Shown piece after piece: positions 51,459 through 60,249 of a stretch of DNA of 64,000 nt (positions are counted from its first letter, which is position 1; each line of letters begins with the position of its first letter). A model generated the notes under the pieces. That model was not told the origin of the DNA. It was given only the letters and a program-made list of their open reading frames with translations, and ran no database searches. Source of the DNA: Bdellovibrio sp047344985 (lineage in GTDB: Bacteria > Bdellovibrionota > Bdellovibrionia > Bdellovibrionales > Bdellovibrionaceae); contig NZ_CP178861.1 of the NCBI RefSeq assembly GCF_047344985.1, positions 372,001-436,000 of the forward strand. The letters are read 5' to 3'. The position numbers and the translations under genes were made by a program.

Positions 51459-51800
51459 TTAGTTTTGGTTGCGCTCTTCAGAAATTCCGACAAAACCATT
51501 TTTAACATAAAACGCGTTTGTGAAACCGACCTTCTCAAGTTCTGCAACCACGGTGGGGCTTTTGTCACCTTTTTGATCTAAAACGACGATACCAAAGTGT
51601 GCGGGCAGTTTTTTATCTTGAATGAGCTTCAATGCTTCTTCTTTGGATGTACATGAAATTGTTGCGTTTTGAATGTGCATTTGTACGACACTGTCGTACC
51701 ACGGCTTCAAATTCACTTCTTCAAGCATCACCAAAAGAAGCGGCACTCGGTTGCGCAGCAAATTGTCGAATTGAAAAAAGCCGATGCTGTTAAATTCCAT
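51459..51800 (-). CDS. Rhodanese-like protein lacking the catalytic Cys
   Basis: 113 residues. The second half (HFGIVVLDQKGDKSPTVVAE, then LEKVGFTNAFYVKNGFVGI) has the rhodanese pattern, but where the active loop normally begins with Cys there is Asp-Gln (LDQKGDKS). It is thus probably not a sulfurtransferase. It follows the MFS gene by two bases from ATG 51800, so the two are one operon, and it may be an accessory or regulatory partner. Confidence 0.62.
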   Translation of the reverse strand: MEFNSIGFFQFDNLLRNRVPLLLVMLEEVNLKPWYDSVVQMHIQNATISCTSKEEALKLIQDKKLPAHFGIVVLDQKGDKSPTVVAELEKVGFTNAFYVKNGFVGISEERNQN

Positions 51801-51802
51801 GA

Positions 51803-53020
51803 TCAACCTACGCGCCCGTGTTCGGGAATAAATTTATAAATTATCAAAGCAATGCCTAATCCCATAAACGCCAATAATCCTGAGGCCCAAAACGGAGCTG
51901 TGATGGCCACGGCTCCATACAAAGCTCCACCCATGGCGGGGCCGATGATGCGCCCAAGTGAAGCCATACTTTGAGTGACCCCTAGGGTAACGCCTTGTTC
52001 TTTGGAATCTGTGAGCAAGCTGATACTTCCTAAGATGGAAGGATTCGAAAGTCCATTCCCAAGTGAAAGAAGTGTCATTGCTATGGCCATAGCAGAAATA
52101 CTTCCGGAGATGGCAATGCTGGTAAGTCCAAGAGCGAACAAAGTTAAGCCCAAACGCAGCACTTTGCGCTCGCCCCATTTAGGTAAAAGACGACGCACTA
52201 AAAAACCTTGTGTGAAAACAATAATCACACCGATATAGGCAAAGCCGAAGCTGACTTGCTTTACATCCCACTGAAATTTTTCTCCCATGAACAGAATCAG
52301 CGTGGCTTCCATGGAAGACATTGCAAGTGAACATAAAAGAAAAACTGTCATCAAAGGACCCACAGTTTTTACGTTTAGATAGTGCCACATCACAGAGAAT
52401 CTTTTTTTCTTCTCCGCAGATTCGCTTTTTTCGCTTAAGGATTCAGTGAGGAATTTGATTCCAAAAAGGAAATTTGCAAAACACAAAACGGACACCCAAT
52501 ATGCTGAAAATGAAGTGTCGAAGTGAGGTGCTGGATTGATATGGTGGCCCCAAACGGCTAAGCCTCCGCCTAACGCAGGACCGACAACGAATCCTAAACC
52601 GAAGGCGGCACCAATCAAAGCCATGCCTTTGGAGCGTTCGTGTTTTGGTGTGATGTCAGAAATATAAGCCGAGGCGGTGGAGAGACTCGCTCCAAAAAAT
52701 CCGGCAAGGATGCGTGCAACAAAAAGCCACTCTAAAGAGCGGGCCCATGCAAAGAGAATGTACGAGAGGCCCTCACCGAAAAGGCAGAAAAGTAAAATAG
52801 GTCGGCGTCCTAAGCGATCGCTGAGGCGACCCCAGAATGGAGAAAATAAAAACTGCATCAGCGAGTAAACGGAGAGCAGAAGCCCCGTTTGCAAAGCTGT
52901 TGCGCCAAAGTTGCGACTTAAGATGGGAATGATGGGAATGACTACACCAAAGCCCACTAAATAAAGGAAAACGGTGAAAAAGATGATAGCAAGCCGTGAT
53001 TTGTTTGATGTCGACGTCAT
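51803..53020 (-). CDS. MFS transporter, drug-efflux (TetA-like) type
   Basis: 405 residues with 12 membrane helices. The motif between helices 2 and 3 (GRLSDRLGRRPILL) and motif C in helix 5 (GLGFVVGPALGGGL) mark a drug/H+ antiporter of the 12-helix group. Substrate unknown. It heads a two-gene unit with the rhodanese-like gene and is divergent from an outer-membrane protein gene only 23 bases away, so their promoters must overlap or lie inside coding sequence. Confidence 0.9.
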   Translation of the reverse strand: MTSTSNKSRLAIIFFTVFLYLVGFGVVIPIIPILSRNFGATALQTGLLLSVYSLMQFLFSPFWGRLSDRLGRRPILLFCLFGEGLSYILFAWARSLEWLFVARILAGFFGASLSTASAYISDITPKHERSKGMALIGAAFGLGFVVGPALGGGLAVWGHHINPAPHFDTSFSAYWVSVLCFANFLFGIKFLTESLSEKSESAEKKKRFSVMWHYLNVKTVGPLMTVFLLCSLAMSSMEATLILFMGEKFQWDVKQVSFGFAYIGVIIVFTQGFLVRRLLPKWGERKVLRLGLTLFALGLTSIAISGSISAMAIAMTLLSLGNGLSNPSILGSISLLTDSKEQGVTLGVTQSMASLGRIIGPAMGGALYGAVAITAPFWASGLLAFMGLGIALIIYKFIPEHGRVG

Positions 53021-53043
53021 AGGGTTGTTAATATTAGGAAGTT

Positions 53044-54192
53044 ATGAAAATGGCAAATAATCTTCAGCGTTTGACGTTCGCCTTTGCAGGACTTTTTTTC
53101 TTTTCTTTCCCTGTCTGGGCATTGGATAACTACAAGGAATACAAGCGAGACACTTGGGAGTTTGAAGTCAGCTCCCAATTCTTTCGTTCGGAAGCCAATT
53201 ACCCTGAATCTGGCGGAAGCAGCCAGAATCTTCCTAATGGAAATCACTATCAATTGATTGATGTCACTTTGGCGACTCGTTATATGCCTCGTCAGAATTG
53301 GTCTGTATTTGGTTGGGGAAATGTCGCGAGTGCAGAAAGCAAAGACTCCATCGCGACCAGAACGAACAGCACTTTGAGTGAAGGCGCTGTGGGTGCTGAC
53401 TTTCTTATCTACAACGAGATGTTTCAGTTGATTCCGGAAGTCATTGCCGTGTTTCCGTTCGAAAAAATTGATAATACTTCAGATACGGTGATGAACTCCG
53501 AAGGCGTTATTGAAGTGCGTTCGCGCGTGATCGCGCAAAAAGATTTTGGCACTTTTCGCGGGTATGGTTGGCTTGGCTTCAACTATCGTGCAGAAGGACG
53601 CTCCTTCCTTATGCCTTGGGGTGTCGGCGCGCAGTTAAAAATGGATCGCATTCGTTTGGGCGCGGAACTTTTCGGTTATCAAAGTGTCTCGGATGATACA
53701 AACAAAAATTCATTGTCGCGCACCTCTTACATCAATGGTGTGAACGCGGGATCTTTAAAATTTTACGGAGCCAACCCGGCGTTAATGGATACGCAGCTGT
53801 ATGCGAAATGGTTGATCAACCGCAAATGGAGTATTCAAGCCAACGGCGGCGCCACACTGATGGGTTCAAATGTGGCGGCGGGATTTCATATAGGCGGATT
53901 TATTCGCTACACATTTGATATGACGGAAGGTTATACAACTGAAGAAGCTTATACTCCGATCAATTCTCCGGTTCCGAACTATCGATCCAATATGTACGAC
54001 AACCAAATGAGTTCGGATAAAAAAGTTCAGCAGTTTAAAGAAGAAACGGATGACGGAATTGATCAGACCTTGTTCACACCTCGTCCCACGAAAAAGCAGC
54101 GCATTCAGCAGGATCAAGAGTTGCAACAGCAGTTGGACGACACTGAATTTCAGTTGGAATTAAAATCGAATAAGAAGAAAAGACGCCGCTAA
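53044..54192 (+). CDS. Outer-membrane beta-barrel protein with charged tail
   Basis: 382 residues. After a signal peptide (cleavage near VWA-LDN) come alternating amphipathic strands to about 300 (for example WEFEVSSQFFRSE and FIRYTFDMTEGY), then an 80-residue hydrophilic Gln/Lys/Asp-rich C-terminal tail ending KKKRRR. The barrel would be in the outer membrane and the tail in the periplasm or outside. No family recognised. Start 53044 follows AGGA closely; 53050 is possible. Confidence 0.7.
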   Translation: MKMANNLQRLTFAFAGLFFFSFPVWALDNYKEYKRDTWEFEVSSQFFRSEANYPESGGSSQNLPNGNHYQLIDVTLATRYMPRQNWSVFGWGNVASAESKDSIATRTNSTLSEGAVGADFLIYNEMFQLIPEVIAVFPFEKIDNTSDTVMNSEGVIEVRSRVIAQKDFGTFRGYGWLGFNYRAEGRSFLMPWGVGAQLKMDRIRLGAELFGYQSVSDDTNKNSLSRTSYINGVNAGSLKFYGANPALMDTQLYAKWLINRKWSIQANGGATLMGSNVAAGFHIGGFIRYTFDMTEGYTTEEAYTPINSPVPNYRSNMYDNQMSSDKKVQQFKEETDDGIDQTLFTPRPTKKQRIQQDQELQQQLDDTEFQLELKSNKKKRRR

Positions 54193-54212
54193 AATAAAGC
54201 GGCTCTTTTTTT
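54185..54212 (+). terminator. Terminator over the stop codon
   Basis: Stem GCCGCT/AGCGGC with a seven-base loop holding the stop codon, then TCTTTTTTT. Confidence 0.85.
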
Positions 54213-54495
54213 ATGTCAGCTTTAATAATTCTTTTGCTCGAGATTCTTCAACGCCTAAAAGATCCACCGTTTTGTGGCGACCGGTATCGCCTTTCACCAA
54301 AACGACACTGCGCTTAGGAATATCAAAATAATCAGAGAGGAATTCGATCAGGCCTTCGTTGGCGCGGCCGTCAATCGGCGGAGCGGTGATTTTTATTTTA
54401 AGTTCACCGTTGTGAGGGCCCACAACTTCGTTTTTTGAGGATTTCGGCTGAATAAAAAGGTGGAGTCGAACTCCACCTTTTATTGATTCAATCAT
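54211..54495 (-). CDS. DUF167 (YggU) family protein
   Basis: 94 residues, complete. The family signature VGPHNGELKIKITAPPIDGR followed by ANEGLIEFLSDYF is clear. The biochemical role of YggU proteins is not known; they are small soluble cytoplasmic proteins often encoded near yggS, proC and yggT. It is the last gene of the divIVA run, 14 bases after divIVA. Confidence 0.9.
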   Translation of the reverse strand: MIESIKGGVRLHLFIQPKSSKNEVVGPHNGELKIKITAPPIDGRANEGLIEFLSDYFDIPKRSVVLVKGDTGRHKTVDLLGVEESRAKELLKLT

Positions 54496-54509
54496 AGTCT
54501 TTTCGGCAA

Positions 54510-55058
54510 TTATTCTGCAGAAAGAGGAGACACGTTCGAAGAGCGGGCTGGAGTCGCGCCGTTGCCATTTCCATTCACGATATTGTGACCAGGAAGTTGC
54601 ATTTGCGGCATATACTTTTCACCTTGCTCTAGCAAAGATAAATGAGCTTGCGCCAGGGCTTTCAAGTTCGCTTCAAATTGCATGCGAGCACGCTTAAGCT
54701 CCGTCACTTCTTGATACATTTTTTTCAGTGAATCGCGAGAGTCACGAGTGATGATTTCAGCTTTTTGTTGAGCATCGGCGATGATCAACTTTGCTTCGCG
54801 GTCGGCATCCTGGCGAAGACGTTCCGCCATTTGCGTTGCCGTTGCGATAGTTTCTTTTAGAACTTGATCGCGTTCTTTATATTCCATCAAAGAAAGTTCC
54901 TTTTCTCGGATGGCTTCCTTTAAAGAATTTCTTTCTTGGATCAAAGATTCCATTTGAGAGGCAATCTGCTGGAGGAAGTCCATAACCTCGTCAGCATCGA
55001 GTCCCATCATCTTTTTACCAAAAGACTTGTGAGCAATATCGATAGGAGTAATTCTCAT
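54510..55058 (-). CDS. divIVA: DivIVA-domain protein
   Basis: 182 residues. The N-terminal membrane-curvature motif (RITPIDIAHKSFGKKMMGLDADEVMDFLQQI) is canonical, followed by coiled coil to about 150 and a flexible Asn/Gly/Ser tail. DivIVA marks poles and septa by binding curved membrane. It is common in Gram-positives but unusual in Gram-negatives; Bdellovibrio has a characterised homologue (Bd0464 in the type strain) affecting progeny shape. AAGGAGG precedes the ATG. Upstream in the same run are proC and yggS. Confidence 0.92.
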   Translation of the reverse strand: MRITPIDIAHKSFGKKMMGLDADEVMDFLQQIASQMESLIQERNSLKEAIREKELSLMEYKERDQVLKETIATATQMAERLRQDADREAKLIIADAQQKAEIITRDSRDSLKKMYQEVTELKRARMQFEANLKALAQAHLSLLEQGEKYMPQMQLPGHNIVNGNGNGATPARSSNVSPLSAE

Positions 55059-55119
55059 CTTGTTCCTCCTTGAACAATAATGATTTAAGGATAAAGGCCG
55101 AGTCTGTATCAGCGCAAGA

Positions 55120-55947
55120 TTATTTGATTTCCCGGGCCATTTCTTTGTTTCTCATCGCAGCCTTTTCAAAGCTAATGCGAAGAGCGCGCTCAATTTCCAG
55201 TTCGCGCATGGACTGAAGTCCAGCTGCCGTGACACCTTTTTTAGAAGTGACGCGAGCTTGCAGGTCCTCAACCCCTTCGCGGGCCTGGGCGGCTAACAAA
55301 GAAGCGCCGACAAATGTTTCAATCGTCATCATGCGGGCTTCTTCAACAGAAAATCCATGTTCTTCAATCCAGTCCTGCCAGTACATCATCATCTCAAAGA
55401 CGAAGCCTGTACCGCTAGAGCAAGACACCATCAAAGCTTCAAACTGATCTTCATCGTGAACTTTAATGACTCTTCCCAGAGGAGCAAACAGATCTTCCAC
55501 TGTGCTTTCTAAAGCGCCATCATCATCGTCATTTAAAAGATATCCGATCACTCCGCGCCCAATTAAGGACGGGGTGTTGGGCATGACACGGGAAAGGCGA
55601 GCACCTTGAATATAGCGCTCTAATTTTTCCATGCGAATACCTGCAGCAACACTGATGACAATTTTATTGGCGTCAAAGGCGCGTGTCACAGGCTCAAGAG
55701 CATTGAGCAAATCCTGAGGTTTCACTGCCAAAATGATGATGTCACATTTGTCGATCAATTCTTCATTGCTAGACTCTGGATTGATTTTAAAAGTCTCTGC
55801 CAGTCTTTGCAGTTTTCCTTCAGAGCGATTTGTCGCGAAGATATTTTTAGCTGGAATGCCGCCTTCGATAAGGCCTCTGATCATGGCTTGGGCCATGTTG
55901 CCCGCACCCAAAAAACCGATTTTTTGCGTTTTCAACAATGGGTTCAT
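55120..55947 (-). CDS. proC: Pyrroline-5-carboxylate reductase
   Basis: 275 residues. The Rossmann motif GFLGAGNMAQAM at the N-terminus, VISVAAGIRMEKLE, LSRVMPNTPSLIGRGV, and the C-terminal ARVTSKKGVTAAGLQSM are typical. It makes proline from pyrroline-5-carboxylate with NAD(P)H, in the cytoplasm. GGAGAATT precedes the ATG. It lies 45 bases after yggS and 61 before divIVA on the same strand. Confidence 0.95.
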   Translation of the reverse strand: MNPLLKTQKIGFLGAGNMAQAMIRGLIEGGIPAKNIFATNRSEGKLQRLAETFKINPESSNEELIDKCDIIILAVKPQDLLNALEPVTRAFDANKIVISVAAGIRMEKLERYIQGARLSRVMPNTPSLIGRGVIGYLLNDDDDGALESTVEDLFAPLGRVIKVHDEDQFEALMVSCSSGTGFVFEMMMYWQDWIEEHGFSVEEARMMTIETFVGASLLAAQAREGVEDLQARVTSKKGVTAAGLQSMRELEIERALRISFEKAAMRNKEMAREIK

Positions 55948-55992
55948 AATTCTCCGAACGCACTACAAGTACGTCATGTACTTGGTTTTATC

Positions 55993-56652
55993 TTACAGTT
56001 TGGCGGGGCGTTCGCCAAATAAAATAGTCCCAAGACGCACAATGGTTGCACCTTCTTCCACGGCCACTTTAAAATCATGACTTGTGCCCATTGACAGCTC
56101 CGTGAGCGGATGGCGCTTTAAATCAGTCTTAGAGCGAAGTTCGGTCAGCAATTGACGGAGCTCTCTAAAATAAAGACGCACTTCCGCCCCTGTTTCGGTT
56201 AATGGAGGCATCGTCATCAGACCCATTATATTTAAACGAGGAAGTTCCGCGAGAGTTTGCCAAGACTTAAGCAGGCTTTCTTTGTCAAAACCGCCTTTGG
56301 TTTCTTCTTCCGCCAGATTGACCTGAATCAAAATATTCTGTGTGACGTTTTTATTTTCACATTGGCGGCTCAATGTTTCCGCAAGCGCCAGGGAATCCAC
56401 AGAGTGAATCAGGACGAACTTCCCAACAACAAGTTTGGCTTTGTTTTTTTGTAAACTGCCAATCAAGTGCCACTGGATATCCACAAGATCTTGCAGGTGA
56501 TCTATTTTCTCCAAAGCTTCTTGAACGTAGTTTTCTCCAAAAAGTCTTTGGCCCTCATGGTAGAGAGAACGGATTTTGGATTCAGGTTGAAGCTTTGAAA
56601 CAGCAAGAATTTTTGCAGGAGCACATTCTTGTGTGAGTGTTTGCAGATTCAT
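55993..56652 (-). CDS. YggS/YlmE/PLPBP family PLP-binding protein
   Basis: 219 residues, usual length. The PLP lysine sits in ILAVSKLQPESKI, and LFGENYVQEALEKI, WHLIGSLQKNK, LMTMPPL and LSMGTSHDFKVAVEEGAT are all conserved. The protein binds pyridoxal phosphate without known catalysis and keeps PLP and amino-acid pools balanced. Its pairing with proC is common, and in Gram-positives the homologue YlmE lies next to divIVA. Confidence 0.93.
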   Translation of the reverse strand: MNLQTLTQECAPAKILAVSKLQPESKIRSLYHEGQRLFGENYVQEALEKIDHLQDLVDIQWHLIGSLQKNKAKLVVGKFVLIHSVDSLALAETLSRQCENKNVTQNILIQVNLAEEETKGGFDKESLLKSWQTLAELPRLNIMGLMTMPPLTETGAEVRLYFRELRQLLTELRSKTDLKRHPLTELSMGTSHDFKVAVEEGATIVRLGTILFGERPAKL

Positions 56653-56673
56653 GCTTTGAATCTAGCATGACCC

Positions 56674-57513
56674 TTATTGCAGGGTCACGAATTTTGGTGC
56701 TTCGCCTTTAAGCTGTGCTGTGGCTTTTAAAATAAAAGATTTAAATTTCGAAGCGTAAGTGTACTCGCCATAGTGACGGCAGTCCTGAGCTTGATCGTGC
56801 GGTCCGCGAGTGACGCCGACCACAACAAGTCCTTTTGCAGTTTCAATAAAGGCCGGACCTCCAGAGTCCCCACTGCAAGCGCCTTGATTGTTTGTTTGAT
56901 CCGTCACTAAAATCGCATCCACGATTTTTGCCAAAGGCACGTGAACGTAATTTAAACCAGTGGCATACACCGGCACATTAAGTTCATTTTCTAAACCATA
57001 ACCTGCCAGCAACAAAGACTGACCGTCTTGAAGATTTGTCTTGGGATCAAGAATGGGAACTGGAATTGCCGAGGCCGGAGCTTCATCAGCAAGGCGAAGA
57101 ACCGCGACATCATTCACACCCGTAACGGGAACGTTGTTTTGATCTTCAATCAATTTGTAACGAGGATGAGTGACCCAGCCTGCAACTTTCAGAAATTTGC
57201 TGCGATCGAAAACCTCCGGAAGTTTTTCGCCGATGTACACAGCCATAATACCTTCGCCTAAGTTTTCCAGACAGTGAGTCGCAGTTAACACCATGTTTTT
57301 AGAAATCAAAGTTCCCGTGCAAAGGGAAAGAGGTTTTCCTTGGTACTCCATCAAAAAAGAAACCGTGGAGTGAGTTACCAAGTCTTTCACGGTTGCGGCG
57401 GTTCCGCCAATGATGGCGCTGTTGCTTTCAGAAATATTCAAATTTCCAGTTTCATTTTTTGCGCAAGCTGAAACAAACAATAAAACTGTTAATAGAAGAC
57501 TGATTTTATTCAC
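56674..57513 (-). CDS. Lipoprotein trypsin-like (S1) serine protease
   Basis: 279 residues. A lipobox (LFVSAC-AK) makes it a lipoprotein. The S1 triad is complete: His in LTATHCLE, Asp in VNDVAVLRL and Ser in GACSGDSGGPA. The IIGG after about 33 residues is the classic trypsin zymogen cleavage end, so it may be activated by a cut. It should act at the cell surface or in the periplasm. It starts at GTG after GGGGG. Confidence 0.88.
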   Translation of the reverse strand: MNKISLLLTVLLFVSACAKNETGNLNISESNSAIIGGTAATVKDLVTHSTVSFLMEYQGKPLSLCTGTLISKNMVLTATHCLENLGEGIMAVYIGEKLPEVFDRSKFLKVAGWVTHPRYKLIEDQNNVPVTGVNDVAVLRLADEAPASAIPVPILDPKTNLQDGQSLLLAGYGLENELNVPVYATGLNYVHVPLAKIVDAILVTDQTNNQGACSGDSGGPAFIETAKGLVVVGVTRGPHDQAQDCRHYGEYTYASKFKSFILKATAQLKGEAPKFVTLQ

Positions 57514-57565
57514 GGGGACCCCCAGGAGTGATTCTGGGGTTTAGTGGACCTTCAAGGGCTTGTCA

Positions 57566-59554
57566 TCAATAAAAATTGAAATGAAAAATACGGTCGAAAG
57601 AACCTGATCCATAGATTCCGTGTGAGGTCCAAACTATCTGGGACGGAGTGAGATCCGAAGGAAGGCTGATGCGCGTGGTGATTTTAAAGGTCTCTGGATC
57701 GATAATCACTAATTTGTATTCTGCGGTCATCATGGCCGTGAGAGTCAGAGCAGTTGCGAGGAACTTTCCGTTAGAGAGCATTTGCATGTTTTCAGGGATA
57801 AGAAGATAAACTCCGCCGCTAGAGTAGTCGCTCATCGTCATAAGTGTTACCGTGTTGCCGTTAAAGTCGTACCGGAGTGTTGAATAAGTTGATGTGTCTA
57901 AAAAATATAAATAAGAACCGACAACTTTGAAATATCCTGCTCCGGAGACTCCGAAAACAGGGAGCGGGTCCGTGAAATCAATAGTTCGTGTGACCACTCC
58001 AGAAAGACTGACGCCAACTAAATAAGATGAATTGGCAAAGGTGACCGGATCAGAATCTCCCGCTTTAAACCAAAGCACATCTTTATTATCAATTCCGATA
58101 AAGACAGCGTGCATTCGATAGGGCCAATGCAGACTGACAGAGGCGGAAGGCGTGCCTGTTTTACTAAAACCCTGCAGCGTGAGAGTGTAATCGTCAAAAG
58201 CATTTTGTTTCCAACCGATATTCATGATTTGCCCTTGAGACGTTAGAGTCGCAGCCGTTCCGAATGCAGGCGTGATATCTGGATGAGCAATTGAAAAATT
58301 TTGGAGAAGAGATGTTCCGTCTGCAGAAAAGACCTGTATCCGACGGTTGCCGCCATCGTTGATATAGATATTTTCCAGTTCGTCAGTAAGTAGAACTCCG
58401 GCGGCAGAATTTGTACTTAAATTAAACTCTCCGGGTGCGGAGCTTTGAGAAGAAAGATTTTCCGAATACACATAAGAAGTTCCGTTAAAAATATATCTTT
58501 CGCGAACGCGAGTGTAGTTATTGTAGAGATCTAAAAGAGTTCCGTCAGAACTGACCTCCACATTATTACTATAATGGATAGGATGAGCGACCGAAGTTAA
58601 AACTTGGCGAACCACGGAACCATTGGGAGAAGAGAAAACATGCACTCCGACTGTGGGGCCGCCGCCTGTTGAAACGAAGTCTCCAAGATCGGTGATATAC
58701 AGTCGTCCTGTGGAATCAAAATTCAAACCGCCGATACGAGTGACAGAGGGAAACGTGAGTGTGTCGATGTAGTTGCCGTTTTCATCAAAGTGGAAAATAT
58801 GAAGATCATCTTGGTAGGAGCCCGCGTAGATATCTTTTGTAACGGGTGATTGCGCCAGAAAAGAGTAAACGTGATTCTGCGCAAGACCGTAGGATTTTAA
58901 ATAAGTTCGGTTTAAGTCATAGACCAGCATTTCATTGTTTAAATTTGTGCCCGAGGTTCCGCCGGATAAATAATTTGCGGGGACGTGAATTTCTTCGCTG
59001 TGATCTGACTTTTTAACAATCAAAACATCATTGGAAGCGGCGGGCGGAAGAGGATGGGGAGAGGTGCTCGAGATGATGGCTTGCTGAATGGAGCCATCGG
59101 CGGAAATTTTATAAATTTGCCCATCGCACGTGGGGTTTGACATCGACAACAAAAAATAATCTCCATTGGAGCTTCGTCCAACCTGAGCCAATCCTTGAAT
59201 GCAGTAAAGGATGGTGGGAGAAAAAGGAATATGGGAAAGACCCGTTCCTTGAGTGTCGTAAACATCAATGCCGTCCATATTTGCATAGTGCAGTTGATTT
59301 TGATCGTCGAAGTTGAAGCTGTGATAAGAGGCTGCCACCGTGAAGTTATCAACGCGAATCCATTTGTTTTTGCCGAGAGTTTTTGTCAGAGCTAAATTCA
59401 AATCACCTAAAGGAATTTCGAAATGCGGAGCCTGAATACTCGGCGACTCTTTTTCGGTGGAACCAAAAAAAGTAGCCGTCACCGATCCGCATCCTGTGAG
59501 GAGCAGGGTATGGCCAAAAAGAAGAATACTTGCCATAGTCCGAGAAACGTTCAT
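57566..59554 (-). CDS. Lipoprotein with NHL-like beta-propeller repeats
   Basis: 662 residues. A lipobox (LLTGC-GS) is followed by repeated segments of the NHL/six-bladed propeller style, e.g. RIGGLNFDSTGRLYITDLGD and DELENIYINDGGNRRIQVFS. Such propellers bind proteins, sugars or nucleic acids; none here shows enzymatic residues I can name. It is first in the run leading to the S1 protease gene (52-base gap), so the two surface proteins may work together. Confidence 0.78.
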   Translation of the reverse strand: MNVSRTMASILLFGHTLLLTGCGSVTATFFGSTEKESPSIQAPHFEIPLGDLNLALTKTLGKNKWIRVDNFTVAASYHSFNFDDQNQLHYANMDGIDVYDTQGTGLSHIPFSPTILYCIQGLAQVGRSSNGDYFLLSMSNPTCDGQIYKISADGSIQQAIISSTSPHPLPPAASNDVLIVKKSDHSEEIHVPANYLSGGTSGTNLNNEMLVYDLNRTYLKSYGLAQNHVYSFLAQSPVTKDIYAGSYQDDLHIFHFDENGNYIDTLTFPSVTRIGGLNFDSTGRLYITDLGDFVSTGGGPTVGVHVFSSPNGSVVRQVLTSVAHPIHYSNNVEVSSDGTLLDLYNNYTRVRERYIFNGTSYVYSENLSSQSSAPGEFNLSTNSAAGVLLTDELENIYINDGGNRRIQVFSADGTSLLQNFSIAHPDITPAFGTAATLTSQGQIMNIGWKQNAFDDYTLTLQGFSKTGTPSASVSLHWPYRMHAVFIGIDNKDVLWFKAGDSDPVTFANSSYLVGVSLSGVVTRTIDFTDPLPVFGVSGAGYFKVVGSYLYFLDTSTYSTLRYDFNGNTVTLMTMSDYSSGGVYLLIPENMQMLSNGKFLATALTLTAMMTAEYKLVIIDPETFKITTRISLPSDLTPSQIVWTSHGIYGSGSFDRIFHFNFY

Positions 59555-59638
59555 GTCTCTCTTGTCGGACTAATGTATAAACTTGTTCATGGTTTTATAA
59601 AATCTTACAGAAATGATAGGGACTTAGTGAACGCGTTC

Positions 59639-60220
59639 TCACTTTGAGATTTCAGAAAGCATTTTGCGAACCAAATCGATTGGTAGACCCACAACATTAT
59701 CAAAAGGTCCCTCAATACGATCGACGAATTTTCCTCCGCCGCCTTGAATTCCGTAAGCACCCGCTTTGTCCATCGGTTCACCGGTATCAATGTAGGTCCA
59801 GATTTCTTCGTCCGTCAGATTTTTGAAATAGATTTGTGTGATCTCAAATTGAGACAGCTCTTTCTGAGTTTCACTATCGATAATGCAAACGGCAGTGATG
59901 ACTTCGTGAAAGTGCCCCGACAATAGTCGTAAAATTCGATAGGCATCGTCACGATCTTGCGGTTTTCCGAGTGGCCCCCCGCCAAAGATCACCTCCGTGT
60001 CTGCCGCCAGCACTGTGAAAGAGTTCGTTCTACCAGACTTTAGTACCCGAAAAGCCTCTCTGGCTTTACGTCTAGCAATATCTAAAATCTGATCGTTTAC
60101 ATTCAGGTTTTTGTTAGGAATTTCCGATACTTTAACTGGAACCACGTCAAAGCTAAAACCCGCTTCTTTAAGAAGGGCACGGCGACGTGGCGATTCTGAT
60201 GCCAAAACAAGTGGTGTCAT
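59639..60220 (-). CDS. maf: Maf-family nucleotide pyrophosphatase
   Basis: 193 residues from ATG 60220. The hallmark LASESPRRRALLKEAG at the start, AADTEVIFGGGPLGKP, and the C-terminal DKAGAYGIQGGGGKFVDRIEG and FDNVVGLP are present. Maf proteins hydrolyse non-canonical or methylated NTPs, keeping the pool clean, and can arrest septation when over-produced. A longer frame upstream to 60361 overlaps the divergent tadC and is unlikely. No ribosome-binding site is clear. Confidence 0.92.
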   Translation of the reverse strand: MTPLVLASESPRRRALLKEAGFSFDVVPVKVSEIPNKNLNVNDQILDIARRKAREAFRVLKSGRTNSFTVLAADTEVIFGGGPLGKPQDRDDAYRILRLLSGHFHEVITAVCIIDSETQKELSQFEITQIYFKNLTDEEIWTYIDTGEPMDKAGAYGIQGGGGKFVDRIEGPFDNVVGLPIDLVRKMLSEISK

Positions 60221-60249
60221 GAATGGTACTTGAACACAAAGAGGCGAAA

